64,000 nucleotides of DNA from Loripinus fragilis (Eukaryota > Mollusca > Bivalvia > Lucinida > Lucinidae), in contig CAXHUL010000503.1 in assembly GCA_964019695.1 (NCBI GenBank), forward strand, positions 620,001-684,000. The letters are read 5' to 3'. The notes beneath the pieces were generated by a model. The model saw only the letters and a program-made list of their open reading frames with translations, made no database searches and was not told where the DNA came from. The stretch's first letter is position 1. Each line of letters opens with the position of its first letter. Of this stretch, positions 47,789 through 58,639 are shown piece by piece. A program made the position numbers and the translations under genes.

Positions 47789-48624
47789 GGGAGATTTACG
47801 TTTGAGCGGATCCATAATACGAAAGAGCAGATTTATTTTTACGAAAGAGCAGAGAAACATTAGGCAAAAGAGCGGATGATTTAATCATTCAAAAGAGCTT
47901 TTTTCCCAGGTAATGACCAGGCAGGTAATGACCCCGGTGTCAATATGATGGTGGTCAGCCAAGTGAGCCCTCAATCACCCAACAGCCCCCAATCTGAGCA
48001 ATATTGACCAATATAGGTAATAAGCTGATAGGTCTGACTTGGAATGCCTATGAACTATTTGTAGATCTATGGAACATTTAAGTTGTGTCCAAAATTCTTT
48101 TACCAAATGTATTCTGTACATGGACACAAGAACTGGCATTTTGTATCATTAGTGTATGCTTTATTGCCAGGAAAGTCAGAAAATGTGTACCAATACTTTG
48201 GGATAGTATTCCTTCATCATGCGCATACTTACAGATTCAACTTAAGCCACAAACAGAACATATTGACTTTGAAGCAGCTATGCATAATGTTTTAAAAACA
48301 GCATTTCCTGAAGCAACCATTAAATGTTGCAGATTCCATCTGGGACAGGCTTGTTGGAGAAAAATACAGACTTTGGGCTATTTATTTGCAAACTATGTAA
48401 CACCTCATTCAAAATTCCCTCCCCATTGTTGAGCAGGGGGCAACATATAGTAATATAATATGTGGTATTAGTACTATATGGCGAATGGAAGGGGTCATAA
48501 GCTGGTCATTACCTGGAAAATCCGCTCATTTGTATGACTTTTCAATCTGCTCTTTTGACTGTATGGTTTGCCGCTCATTTCATACTCTGTCAGGGTATGA
48601 TTTCCGCTCAAACGTAATTCGCCC
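47789..48624 (+). mobile_element. Decayed, internally deleted Mutator-like element (MULE)
   Basis: Ends are inverted: GGGAGATTTACGTTTGAGCGG at 47789 against the complement of CCGCTCAAACGTAATTCGCCC ending at 48624. The inverted similarity extends over about 130 bp as repeated AAAGAGCAG/GAGCGG words and 'CCAGGTAATGACC'. The flanks GTTCATAA (47781-47788) and GTTCATAG (48625-48632) match at seven of eight bases, within the 8-9 bp range known for MULEs. The insertion point lies in the satellite phrase GGTTCATAAATAGC. The 836-bp length is far below that of autonomous MULEs. Confidence 0.87.
48068..48432 (+). pseudogene. MULE transposase remnant, frameshifted
   Basis: One frame (48068 to about 48200) reads YGTFKLCPKFFYQMYSVHG, NWHFVSLVYALLPGKSENVY. 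A shift of frame near 48195-48205 leads to WDSIPSSCAYL, then EHIDFEAAMHN and CRFHLGQACWRKIQTLG, which is the MULE transposase core. The canonical first catalytic motif DGTF has tyrosine in place of aspartate, while the second aspartate in IDFE and the C/H residues of CRFHL remain. The N terminus and the C-terminal third are missing. It is a dead relic of a once autonomous element. Confidence 0.87.
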
Positions 48625-48660
48625 GTTCATAGAAAGCAGAATTATTACACTTTCCACTTA

Positions 48661-49656
48661 GCTTTTTTTTCAAATAATTTTTTCAGGAGTACTATCAGAG
48701 AGAGTGTCAAACGGTTTAGATCGAGATCAGAACCGACATTTTGTTTGCAAAGGTAATCACCAGATAACAAAAGTCGGAGGTAAAGAGTTTATTGATTGAT
48801 TTAGTCACTGCAATATTGAAAGCTTCCATAACTACACCTTGCTAACAAAATAGTCGCAGACAAGTCTATGCTTAAAGGAGCAATCTACTCAAAGATAAGT
48901 ATTTTTTGTTAAACTTATTGATGGATAGTATGAATTAGGCCAATTCACCAATTGGAAGATTCCATTTTAGAAATTCAGGATCTAAGGTGGTGAGTCCAAT
49001 TACCCTTTTTTTGGCCCCACAAAGTGATACTTTTAATCTCTTTTATTACCTCATAATCGCCTTGATAAAACTGGTCTTTGATGTGATCATATAGATGTTG
49101 TCTCTTTGAATGTTATTGGATTCATGAGGAAAGGTCAAAAAAACCTCATCATACTTGAGCCACTGGATATAAATTTTCATGCTTTTTTTGTAGTCTGCTG
49201 AATACTTTTCACTTTTTGGAAAAAAATATTTCAGTAATGCAATCACTAGTTAGTCAATTTTAAGGAACCACATAATTTATGAAAATCATTGAAGTAGTAT
49301 TGACGTTAATGACGTCACGTTACATAATAATCACTAATTAAACACTCCAAAATTGTTAAAATAAACATTTTCACATTGATTCCTGAGCTTGATATTCAAT
49401 ATTCAAATGAAAAAAAGAAGGCTAGGTTTATATGGGTTAACACTCAGTGTAAGCCACAGCTAAAGGAAACACGGTGGCTCCAGCCAAAGTCATATGATAA
49501 ATAGAATCTTGCATATGTGATAAGATAATACAAATTCTATCACTGACATTGACTGTGATGCTTTGGTCACAATTTTTCACATGTGTGAGGATTTGGTACC
49601 GATTCTTCACAATGTGAATAAGTTTATTTTAACAATTTTGTATGATTGAATATTGT
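48661..49656. other. Gene-free stretch
   Basis: No supported gene. A phrase GTCATATGATAAATAGAATC at about 49489 recurs at about 60108 and, with nearby GACGTCACG words, suggests a shared dispersed repeat. The rest is AT-rich unique sequence. Confidence 0.5.
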
Positions 49657-49664
49657 CATTAACA

Positions 49665-50083
49665 CAGGGGTGTGCAAATAGTAAAATAATTTTCTACTTG
49701 TGCAGGGACAAGTAAATGGCCATAATGTACTTGTCCAAAGAAAATTTTACTTGTCCGACAGTTCAGATTAGCTTATACCTTTCTGTGCTTAAACAATTTA
49801 CACTTTCGAAAACAGTATGAAACCATGCAGATATCATTTCTCTTGTAAACAGTGTAGATCCAGATCAGCTGGCTTCTAAAGAAGCCAGCTGATCAGGATC
49901 CACACTGTTTTCATTGCAACATGTGAACTCATAATATTTAATCAAAATATGAAATACAAAATTTTATTAACTTTATAATAAATTTTGCACTTGTCCAAGG
50001 ACAAGTAAATAGAAATTTTCAACTTGTCCTGAATGAAATGGGACCAGGTCGGACAAGGCAGGCATGGTATTTCCACAGCCCTG
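49665..50083. mobile_element. 419-bp hAT-type MITE
   Basis: The ends are CAGGGGTGTGCAAATA and the complement of TATTTCCACAGCCCTG, 14 of 16 bases matching. Flanks CATTAACA (49657-49664) and CATTAACG (50084-50091) match at seven of eight bases, and an 8-bp duplication with CAGGG termini is typical of hAT. Subterminal words ACTTGTCC and GGACAAGTAAAT occur in both halves and orientations, as transposase-binding sites often do. It has no transposase. A separate perfect hairpin sits in its middle. Confidence 0.87.
49853..49913. repeat. Long hairpin with satellite-like architecture but different stem
   Basis: GATCAGCTGGCTTCT and AGAAGCCAGCTGATC form a perfect 15-bp stem across two bases. It is extended outward by AGTGTAGATCC and GGATCCACACT with small mismatches. 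The outline (AGTGT, GATC, stem, AA loop, stem, GATC, ACACT) matches the 1-12 kb satellite cores, but the inner stem CAGCTGGCTTCT replaces CAGACTGCTCCT on both sides. It lies inside the hAT-type MITE. Confidence 0.8.
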
Positions 50084-50429
50084 CATTAACGTCAAGACGA
50101 CCTCAAGTTTTTTTTTTAAATTTGTGAGTTTCATTGGAATTAATTTAACTTTAAAAAATATTAACATTTGTGGTTTAATAAGTATGAAAACAATCTTTTT
50201 TATCTTTTAAATGACTATCTGGTAACTTTCTGACTTGAATGGTATAGAGTTATCTGCATATTTTACACTTTGACACTACCCTTTTTTTGAAGTGTCCACA
50301 CCTGGATATTGAAAGTAGATATGCTAAGCTTGAATTCGAGACCATTTTCATTCTTTCGAATGATGGGTGTATTTTCTCCTTATCTAGGGCCTATTTGAAT
50401 TTCATATACCAGACTATATGAGCCCAATA

Positions 50430-50530
50430 TGAGATTTCCGACAATGTGGTATGTGGGACCAGCATAGCCTCAGATCAGCCTGCGCATATGCACAGTCTGA
50501 TCAGAGCCTTTGCTAGTGGCTTGAATATTC
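50430..50530. mobile_element. Fragment of the 'CTGATCAG' hairpin MITE family
   Basis: 'CCTCAGATCAGCCTGCGCAT' faces 'GCACAGTCTGATCAGAGCCT', the internal hairpin of the 58371 family, preceded by 'GAGATTTCCGACAATG'. Termini are not preserved. Nearby 50614-50940 is open for 108 codons on the plus strand but shows no domain, so I leave it uncalled. Confidence 0.55.
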
Positions 50531-51721
50531 TATGACTATTAAGCTACTGACTTTACATCATTCGGAATTTCAATGCTAAATAGGAAGCTGCACAGACTCA
50601 TTTTAGTCTACACATGTCAATATGCCACATTGTTGGCAATCACATGTCACGGCTCATTTTTAAATTTTCAAAAGTCAGTGAAGCTTTCTATTTTTGCTTT
50701 CACAGCGCTGGGCAAGTGCCTGCTAGGTTTAAAGGAGAACCCATAAAACCATATGTGCTCAACCAGCTCATTTTCTGTTCTGGCAATGCGTTTTCCACTC
50801 TCTCCTGGCGCTGGAATTGTGCAAGGGGACCACCGGCTTGTTTTGGATCCTCCAAACTAATGCACCAATGCAGTGCCCATTTCAAGCTTTACTATTTTGG
50901 CCACTTGGGGTCATTCCCCACTGTACTTTGGCACATTTAACAAGCACATGTCACCCTCCTTGAGTGATGGCATCTCAGGTGAAGCAGCTCCCTTTGGCCT
51001 CCTTTTGCCAATAATCACCTGTAAGTTGTATAAAAAATAAATTGTTTTAATCTGGCATTTACAGAGTAGTAATAACTTATGCATGCAGGAAATGAAGACT
51101 TGGATCAGCCTGTATGTATATGCTGTTTAGAGTATTCATTTCACACTCTGTAGATCAGTAAGGACCAAATGATACTGCATGCTGCAAGTGAAGACACTGA
51201 AAAGACTGCTGAGGCATTTGGTAGGTATTTCTGTGCCACAGTTCAAATGTTTTGTTTTTTGCAACCCTCCCAATGTTCTGATCCCAGTGATTTTGTTACC
51301 TGCGCATCCTGCATCTTTTGCGCATAAGTTTTTATTTCAGTGAGTCCTGGCGAGTCCCGGGATGCAATAGTATTGCAGACTTGTCATTAAAAATAGTGTT
51401 TTGGACTCATAAGTTTGCAGTTGGGACTCATTGATATTGGAAACAGCGAGTCCCAGGACCCATAAGCTCAAATTGTAAATGAATCACTGTGATCCTAGGA
51501 AAATTTGTAATAGATATCTCTAGCAAGACTTTCCATCCATCAATCTATCCATCATGAACTAAGCAAAGTGCTGAATGATGGCCTCTTGGAGGCTTAGCCA
51601 AGAACATTGTTGTTTAGATAAAAGTCTGACATGAGCTCATTTTTGGATGTTAAGCATTAAAAGAAAAGAACACGTTTTCTGCTTGTGGTGATTAAGAAAT
51701 AGATTCATGCTCTCTTTGATT

Positions 51722-51849
51722 TGTTGCTTAATATATCACTGGCTGGAGGTCAGTTGTTAAAGTGAATAATTCATGAGAAAAGGCGTGAATGAATTATCTG
51801 CTTAAGATTGACAGACAGACAGTGATATATTAAGCAACAGATCACTAAC
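51722..51849. repeat. 128-bp foldback element
   Basis: TGTTGCTTAATATATCACTG at 51722-51741 is the exact reverse complement of 51830-51849. Pairing continues inward imperfectly to ATAATTCAT on both arms. It has the form of a small foldback MITE. No certain target duplication was seen. Confidence 0.78.
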
Positions 51850-52131
51850 AGTGCTAATTTATACGATTCTTACACACAAAAAGATTAAAAATATGGATGA
51901 ATCCTTCATAGTCTATAAAGATTCCCCCATCTTGAACATACTGTCAGAATTTCCTGCAACTCTTGTTTAGACTGAAACGTGTATTAGCCCGTACATTTTG
52001 AACGTCAAGTAGTTGTTAAAACGACGTTACACCGTCTATTGTCAACGTAATAATGCCATATGTGATAGATGCCGTCATGGAAATCAGACTGGCAACCGAG
52101 TGATGTCACGCCAGTCCGTGTCCAGTTACTG

Positions 52132-52163
52132 CAGTGATTTATTTATCATCAAATAAATCACTG
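52132..52163. repeat. Short perfect hairpin (13-bp stem)
   Basis: CAGTGATTTATTT, loop ATCATC, then the reverse complement. Another set of related words (GATATCAATCACT and AGTGATTGATATC) follows at 52265-52335, so this belongs to an AT-rich palindromic neighbourhood. The stretch 52340-53448 has no gene that I can support. Confidence 0.65.
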
Positions 52164-53448
52164 AGTTTAGCCCTTGGCTATATATGGCAGGTGTGGCCAG
52201 TTTTATTTCATACTTAGCATTGATCAATGCATATCTAAAACAAATAAAAATGGTATTTTCACAGAATGAGGCGATTTGATATCAATCACTATCAATTGAT
52301 ATCAGCCTATATTTTCACCAGTGATTGATATCACTTTTTTAGATTACCTCTGAATTTCAATTCTCTTAATGCAGCTCATTTCAAAAGTTCAAAGGCCTAT
52401 AACTTTCTTATTTGTGCTCAAAAACATAAAGTGTGGGTAGGCATTTTCTTAGTTAGAACATGAGGAACATTTTGGTGCCAAAATTTTTTGATTTTGCATT
52501 TTCAGCACCTCCCGCTTCAGTGAGATGCATGTAAACTAAGTTCCGTGACATCATGGCACAGTTATGACGTCACTTGTCTCGCACTTTGAAGCTGAATATT
52601 CTTTTGATCTGTAAGTCCCGACGACAATAGATTGATCCAGATGTTCTGTCGAAAATGAATTACTTTGTCTTTTATATTATTGTAATTTGGTTTGAAGCAT
52701 GTTTAATATTGTTTAACTGTAAATTATTTAGAAAGTATAAAATAAAAAGAAAATTTACTTTTTTTCAGTAAATAACAATATATATTGAACAAAAGTGAAA
52801 ATGCTACACAACAATTATCTATAATTTGTGTGAAAGTATTGGACAAAAAGTAACTACTGAAGCTTAATAATGTTTCCCAGACATCCAGCAAACGATTCGT
52901 CGAAACTCCAACATTGTGTCTCGTTTGATATCTAAGTCTGCTCCTTTAAGAGATATAATCTTTATTAACTGAATTTTGCTATTGCGCATGCGCAAATTAA
53001 AATTGTTATGCTTATCAAAATTGGTCATAATTGTGTTGCATAAAAACACAAGAAACTGATTAACCACTTTAAACAAGCTCAGAAATCAATTTCCAAATTT
53101 ATTAAATTTGTAAAAAAATGAAAATTATCTCCCTTTGACAAAAGCAAATAGGGAAAATTGAATGCTTGGTGATCTTCGGTTTATCACGATTTTTGATAAT
53201 TTTCTTTTGCCAAATCAGGTAGACCTCTCAGAACATTGTTTCTACCATTTCTCGACTAGTAATGTCCTCATACTAAGATGCAACATCCTATGGAGATGTC
53301 AGTGTTAAAATTTCAAACTTGGCAATTTGATGGTAAACCCGCTTTTTAAGATTGCTTTTCTAAACGATCAAACCACACTTGAGATAAGTCCTTCACATTT
53401 CTGGTTGTCACGTGTCTAGACTACCATTTTGTGCAGTTGTATATTGTA

Positions 53449-53808
53449 GGTAGTGGATTTTATCGGTATCATAAACTTCACAAAACTTTTTCAAGATTTT
53501 ATAGACGATACTATGATTTGATTTCTAAATTCCAAGTAGGACTTAAACCTCTCTTGCGCTAAGGACTTTCGGAACCTGATTTCTATGGTGACTTGGTGTA
53601 TAAATTGAAGAAGATTGTTGGTTCTAATAATTTTTCAGCCCAGTTCATTAAAATAATTTCCCATTATAAAAAGATTGGCTATAACATTAATGTATTGCAA
53701 CAGACTGCATGCTTGGTAGTCAACCCAATCACGGTTGGCAACTTTGCTTTCCTCTTTAATTACACGCTGGTGGGTCGGACTTCAGACTCTATGATGGTTC
53801 TGACTTAA
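53449..53808 (+). pseudogene. C-terminal end of a retroelement protein with one in-frame stop
   Basis: One frame reads GSGFYRYHKLHKTFSRFYRR, YYDLISKFQVGLKPLLR, a TAA at about 53563, then GLSEPDFYGDLVYKLKKIVG and on to TVGNFAFLFNYTLVGRTSDS before a natural stop. I believe similar C-terminal tails occur on mollusc retroelement polyproteins, but no RT motif lies in this piece. The link to a retroelement rests mainly on the downstream 3' segment being present again, alone, at 35228-35460. A single C to T change would explain the TAA. Confidence 0.65.
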
Positions 53809-54104
53809 AGACTATCTATTGATGAGATGGTAGGGGCCTGATGCTTTGGCTGTTTGTCGGGCCCACCAGGGTTTACCTGTTGGATTTCTTTTGCTCCGGT
53901 ATTCAATTTTACTTACTGTTAAGTCCTTATCTTTGCTTTATCTCCTTGTTATATCTTGATTTATATGTTTTAGGAGATGATGCATTGATAAGCTAGGGGT
54001 CTTTCATGCAAACCAAATATCTATGTGTCTTGATCCACATCTGAATTACAGGTGAGGTTGGCAACGTTAAACCGGTTTAAGCCCTCCAGTAAAATATTTT
54101 ACTG

Positions 54105-54345
54105 ACCGTTCCAAGGCGGTACTTCTTTTGTGGATCTTTAATGTTTTTGTTCTGTCTTGTGTTTGCTATGTCTTTGTGCGCGTCTGTTTATATGTGCTTT
54201 GTGGTCACCTGCTGGGAAAGGGCTGACCTCTTAGCTCTAGTTTGTGGTGTCTGCTGTGAGTTTGTCACTTTCCCATTGGTATCCTGGGTCAGGTGTGGTA
54301 CTTGATTGTATCGATTCCTGATCTTTGCATCCTTACTTATTCTGA
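54105..54345 (+). mobile_element. 3' untranslated segment of the retroelement
   Basis: It matches 35228-35460 from CGTTCCAAGGCGGTAC to CCTTACTTATTCT with scattered substitutions. It lies about 300 bp after the stop of the coding remnant at 53808, as a 3' untranslated region should. The shared right-hand ending, at the same base in both copies, marks the 3' terminus of the element. Confidence 0.78.
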
Positions 54346-54369
54346 AGGCCTAAATTGCGTGAGATTTCT

Positions 54370-55510
54370 GTTCAAATTTGCAACCTAAAAAAATGAAGGA
54401 GCTAGAGTGGTCACAACATTATTCATTAATTTTTCTGACGCTCAAGGGCAGCTAACTCCGAAGTCAAGTTTGGAATCTTGCTGAAATTCAACTCATCCAA
54501 GCTTTAATAGTTGTCCTTATTGTATGTAAGAATGAGGAAGATCCATTCAAAATTGAAAGAGTGGTCACAACATTTCTCCCATTAAAGGTCTATGGGGATT
54601 TTTCCAAACGCTCAAGGGCAGGTAACTCATAAGTCCCTGGTCAGATCCTGCTGAATTTTGAACCCATCCGAGATATTATGAGTTTACTTGTTGCCTGCAA
54701 AAATTAAGAAGATCCAATCAAAAATGAAGGAGCTAGAGTGGTCACAAATTATTCATTATTATGGGTTTACTTGTTGCCTGCAAGAATGAAGAAGATCCAA
54801 TCAAAAATAATGGAGCTAGAGTGGTCACACCATTATTCATTAATTTTTAAGATGCTCAAGGGGAGCTTAGTCCAAAATGTGTGATGGGAGCTTGACAAAA
54901 TTCAAACTCACCCAAGCTTTAATAGTAGTACTTATTGTAAGCAAGAATGAAGAAGATCCATTCAAAATTGAAATCACTAGAGTGGTCACAACATTTCTCC
55001 CATTATAAGTCTATGGGGATTTTTCCAGACGCTCACATAAGTCCCTGGTCGAATCCTGCTGAATTTCAAACCCATCCGAGATATTATGGGTTAACTTGTT
55101 GCATGCAAGAATGAAGAAGATCCAATCAAAAATGAAGGAGCTAGAGTGGTCACAACATTATTCATTAATTTTTCTGACGCTCAAGGACAGCTAACTCTGA
55201 AGTAAGTTTTGGAATCTTGCTGAAATTCAAACTCATCCAAGCTTTAATAGTTGTCCTTATTGTATGTAAGAATGAGGAAGATCCATTCAAAATTGAAAGC
55301 ACTAGAGTGGTCACAACATTTCTCCCATTAATATAAGTCTATGGGGATTTTTCCAGATGCTCAAGGGCAGCTAACTTATAAGTCCCTGGTCGGATCCTGC
55401 CGAATTTAGAACCCATTCAAGATTTTATGGTTGTCCTTGTTACCTGCAAGAATAAAGAAGAACAAATCAAAAATGAAGGAGCTAGAGTGGTCACAAGATT
55501 TTCCCCATTA
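54370..55510. repeat. ~165-bp tandem repeat family (first locus)
   Basis: 'GGAGCTAGAGTGGTCACAAC' recurs near 54402, 54551, 54732, 54815, 54971, 55142, 55312 and 55484. It is linked to AAGAATGAAGAAGATCCAAT and 'GACGCTCAAGGGCAGCTAAC'. Two variants alternate: one has ATTCATTAATTTTTC, the other 'CATTTCTCCCATTATAAGTCTATGGGGATTTTTCC'. The true higher-order period is therefore about 320 bp. The same family returns at 62440-63330 and 63800-64000. Confidence 0.9.
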
Positions 55511-55739
55511 TAACCCTATGGGAGCTATCAGTTGCCATGGAAACCAGAGTTCTGATCCGATCTTACCCAAAACCTAATGCAGTCAATCCCCTTCCCCAAT
55601 GATGCTCCAGATGAAATTTGATTATGATTCGGCAGCTGGTCACAGACATATTCATGTTTGAAAGTGTGGACGCACGGACGCACGCAGGGATGCCGGCTCG
55701 AGTCCCATACTATAAGCTCCCCCTGAGCCTTCGGATCTG

Positions 55740-57950
55740 GTGAGCTAAAAGTAGAATTTGACCTATTGACCCCACACCCAGGGCCAGGTTGGGGGCTGTG
55801 GGCATAATATTTGCTTCCATGGCGCTGCATTCCTGATTCCCTTTAATTTGATATGCAACATGACCATGTTATGTAAAAGTTGAATTTTGACCTTATGACC
55901 CCCAGGGTCAGGAGGGGGGTGGGGGGCAAAATATTTGCTACTATGTTGCTGCATTTGTGATTCCATTAAATTGATATGCAATGTGACAATATTCTGAAAA
56001 AGTTGAATTTCGACCCCTCCCCAAGGTCAGGGGATGGTGGGGAGTCTGCAGGCAAAATATTTGCTACCATGTTGCTACATGAAAATGTGCAGCCTTGGCA
56101 GCATCGATCCACTGAACAGAGAGGCGTGGGGATTTGGTGCTAGACACTCTAGCCACCTGCTGTCTACCCCAGTACCTGGGACACCCGCAGCAGTAGAAAA
56201 ATAAACTCAAGATCAAGTCAAGTCAATGTTGCTGCATTTGTGATTCCTTTAATTTGATATGCAACATGACAATGTGTGAAAAAGTTGAATTTTGACCTTT
56301 TGACCCCACCCCCAGTGTCAGGTCGGGGACTGTGGGCAAAATATTTGCTACCATGGTGCTGCATACCTGATTCCCTTTAATTTGATATGCAACATGACCA
56401 TGTTCTGAAAAAGTTAAAATCCAACCTTTTGACTCTATCCTCAGGGTCAGGGGATGGAGGGGGGGGGGGGGGGGATGGCACCAGGCAAAATATTTGCTAC
56501 CATGTTGCTTCATACCTGATTCCCTTTAATTTTAAAAAATAGAATTTGACCTATTGACCCCATCCTCAGGGTCAGTGTCTGTGGGCAAAATATTTGCCAC
56601 CATGTTGCTGCATACCTGATTACCTATAATTTCATATGCAACATGACCATGTTGTGAAAAAGTTGAAATCCAACCTTTTGACCCTATCCCCAGGGTCAGG
56701 GGTGGGGGGGGGGGGGGCTGCAGGCTGTGGCTGTGGCTGTTGCTGCATACCTTATTCTCTATAATTGTAATTTGTTGACCATATCGCCAAGGTCAGGGGG
56801 TGGGGTGGGTATAAAAATATTTGCTATCATGTTGATATGCAACATGATCATGTGTGAAAAAGTAGAATTTCGACCTTTTGACCCCAAAAGGGGTCGGGAG
56901 GGGGGATTGAACCGGGTAAAAATATTTGCCAGGGGATGGGGGTGAGTGGTTGTATGTTTGATTTGATTCATTACGTCTCATCAACAATCTTTCAGTTATG
57001 TAGGGACGGGTCTTCCTGGGTTGAACCAGTACTAAGCTGGGATAAATGAGTCTTGCTCAAGGACACAACGCAGTGACGCCAGTGAGACTCAAACCCGTGG
57101 CCCCTCAGTCTTGAGTCAAGCACTCTACCACTGAGTCACTGCGCTCCCTGGGGGTAGATGGGGGTCTTCGGGCAAAATATTTGCTATCATTTTGATATGC
57201 AACATGACCATGTGTGAAAAAGTTGAATTTTGACCTTTTGATCCCACCCCAGGGTCGGGGGGGGGGGGGGGGGGGGATGGCACCGGGGGGGGGGATGGCA
57301 CCAGGCAAAATATTTGCTACCATGTTGCTGTATACCTGAATCCCTTCAATTTGATATGCAACATGATCATGTTCTGAAAAAGTTTAAGTTCAATCTTTTG
57401 ACCCTATCCCCAGGATCAGGAGTTGGGGTCTGTGAGCAAAATATTTGCTACCATGTTGCTGCATTCCTAATTCCCTTTAGTTTGATATGCAACATGTCCA
57501 TGTTGTGAACAAGTTGAATTTTGACCTTTTGACCCAACCCCCTAAGTCCACAAAGGGGCCTGACCCAGGCCTTTGATCGAAAATCATGTTTGATATGTTT
57601 AATATACAGGGTCAGAGGGTGGGGGGGGGGAGGAGGCTGCGGGCAAAAATATTTGCTACCATGTCGCTGCATACCTTTTTCCCTATAATTTGATATGCAG
57701 TTTTTGGGTCGGGGGAGGGGGGGGTTAGAGGTCAACAATTAAAATATTTGCTACCATGTTGCTGCATACCTGATTCCCTTTAATTTGGTATGCAACATGA
57801 CCATGTTCTGTAAAAGGTTGAGTTTTGACCTTTTGACCCCACCCCCTAAGTCCTACAAAGGGGTCGGACCCAGGCCTTGGATCGAAAATCATGTTTGATA
57901 TGTTTCATATTTATTGTACCTCTGTCTCCATGGGAAATTTCAGAAAAAAT
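55740..57950. repeat. Diverged ~130-145-bp tandem repeat with poly-G tracts
   Basis: 'AAAATATTTGCTACCATGTTGCTGCATACC', 'TTTAATTTGATATGCAACATGACCATGTT', AAAAAGTTGAATTTTGACC and 'TTTTGACCCCACCCCCAGGGTCAGG' recur through 2.2 kb. The GC-rich end of the unit has expanded into homopolymer runs: 16 G at 56459-56474, 20 G at 57257-57276 and 10 G at 57285-57294. A short unrelated insert, possibly a second SINE type, lies at about 56085-56225. ORFs on both strands (for example 56223, 57448) are repeat read-throughs. Confidence 0.9.
56950..57149 (-). mobile_element. tRNA-derived SINE inside the poly-G repeat
   Basis: On the minus strand the tRNA-like head GGGAGCGCAGTGACTCAGTG and B-box-like GGGTTTGAGTC lead into TTGAGCAAGACTCATTTATC, CTTAGTACTGGTTCAACCC and the TGAGACGTAATGAATC tail. 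It is the same family as 5478-5681. TGGGGGT flanks both sides (56937-56943 and about 57149-57155) but lies in G-rich repeat, so the target duplication is uncertain. Confidence 0.9.
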
Positions 57951-58370
57951 ATTGACAAATGACTGAGTAATTGCGAAATTTAAATATTTGACCTTTGACC
58001 ATACCTATGGGGTCATGGGGTGGGGTAAAATTTTAATCAATGTCATACTTATCTACAGGCACTGGGTAATCATGGTCTTTAGCACTTGAGAAGTTGTCAG
58101 ATTTTATAGTTTTGGAGAAAGGTGAAGTTTATTCCGCAAAAAAGCCAATATAGCTTTTGCATTAGCCTAAACCTAAATAAAAAACAGCCCATAACTGAGT
58201 AAAAAGATTGCGAATCCTTCTGTAAAATTTGAATCAAATTGTTCAATACCTTCAAAAGTAATTAATCGGAAACCACAATTTAGCCAAAATATAAGTTAAA
58301 AAAGGGCCATTACTAGTCAAATTTTGCAGATTATCCCCCTTTTTGACCCACAGAGACATGATCCCTAAGT

Positions 58371-58604
58371 GTGTCGCGAGAAAACCTGTCTTCGGAGGTT
58401 TGCGAACAACAAAGGCGCAGACCAGCCTGCCCATCAGTGCAGTCTGATCAGCGCCTTTGTTATTCGCAGTTTGGAAAGCACCATATCTAAGCTTGCTACA
58501 AGCAAAATTTTGATTTTCTAGCTAGTCTCTCTGTAACTTAGGAGACTGGTTTGAATATCACTTTGTCAGAAACCCCGAAGACAGGTTTTCTCGCAACGAG
58601 GCCC
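58371..58604. mobile_element. MITE with 25-30-bp TIRs and internal hairpin (best copy)
   Basis: 'GCGAGAAAACCTGTCTTCGG' on the left pairs with CCGAAGACAGGTTTTCTCGC on the right. Close inside the left end a hairpin arm reads GAACAACAAAGGCGCAGACC, with 'GTCTGATCAGCGCCTTTGTT' as its partner. The right half includes CTCTCTGTAACTTAGGAG. Copies or fragments occur at 23395, 37424, 37640, 38095 and probably 50430. No transposase is present, so it needs one in trans. Confidence 0.85.
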
Positions 58605-58639
58605 ATTATATAGACCTGAAAAACAAGAAACAAGAGGGC

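Noticed and set aside
50614..50940. 108-codon ORF preceded by a TTTGCTTTCACAG acceptor-like site
   Set aside because: No recognisable domain, an opposite-strand ORF overlaps it, and there is no convincing donor or partner exon.
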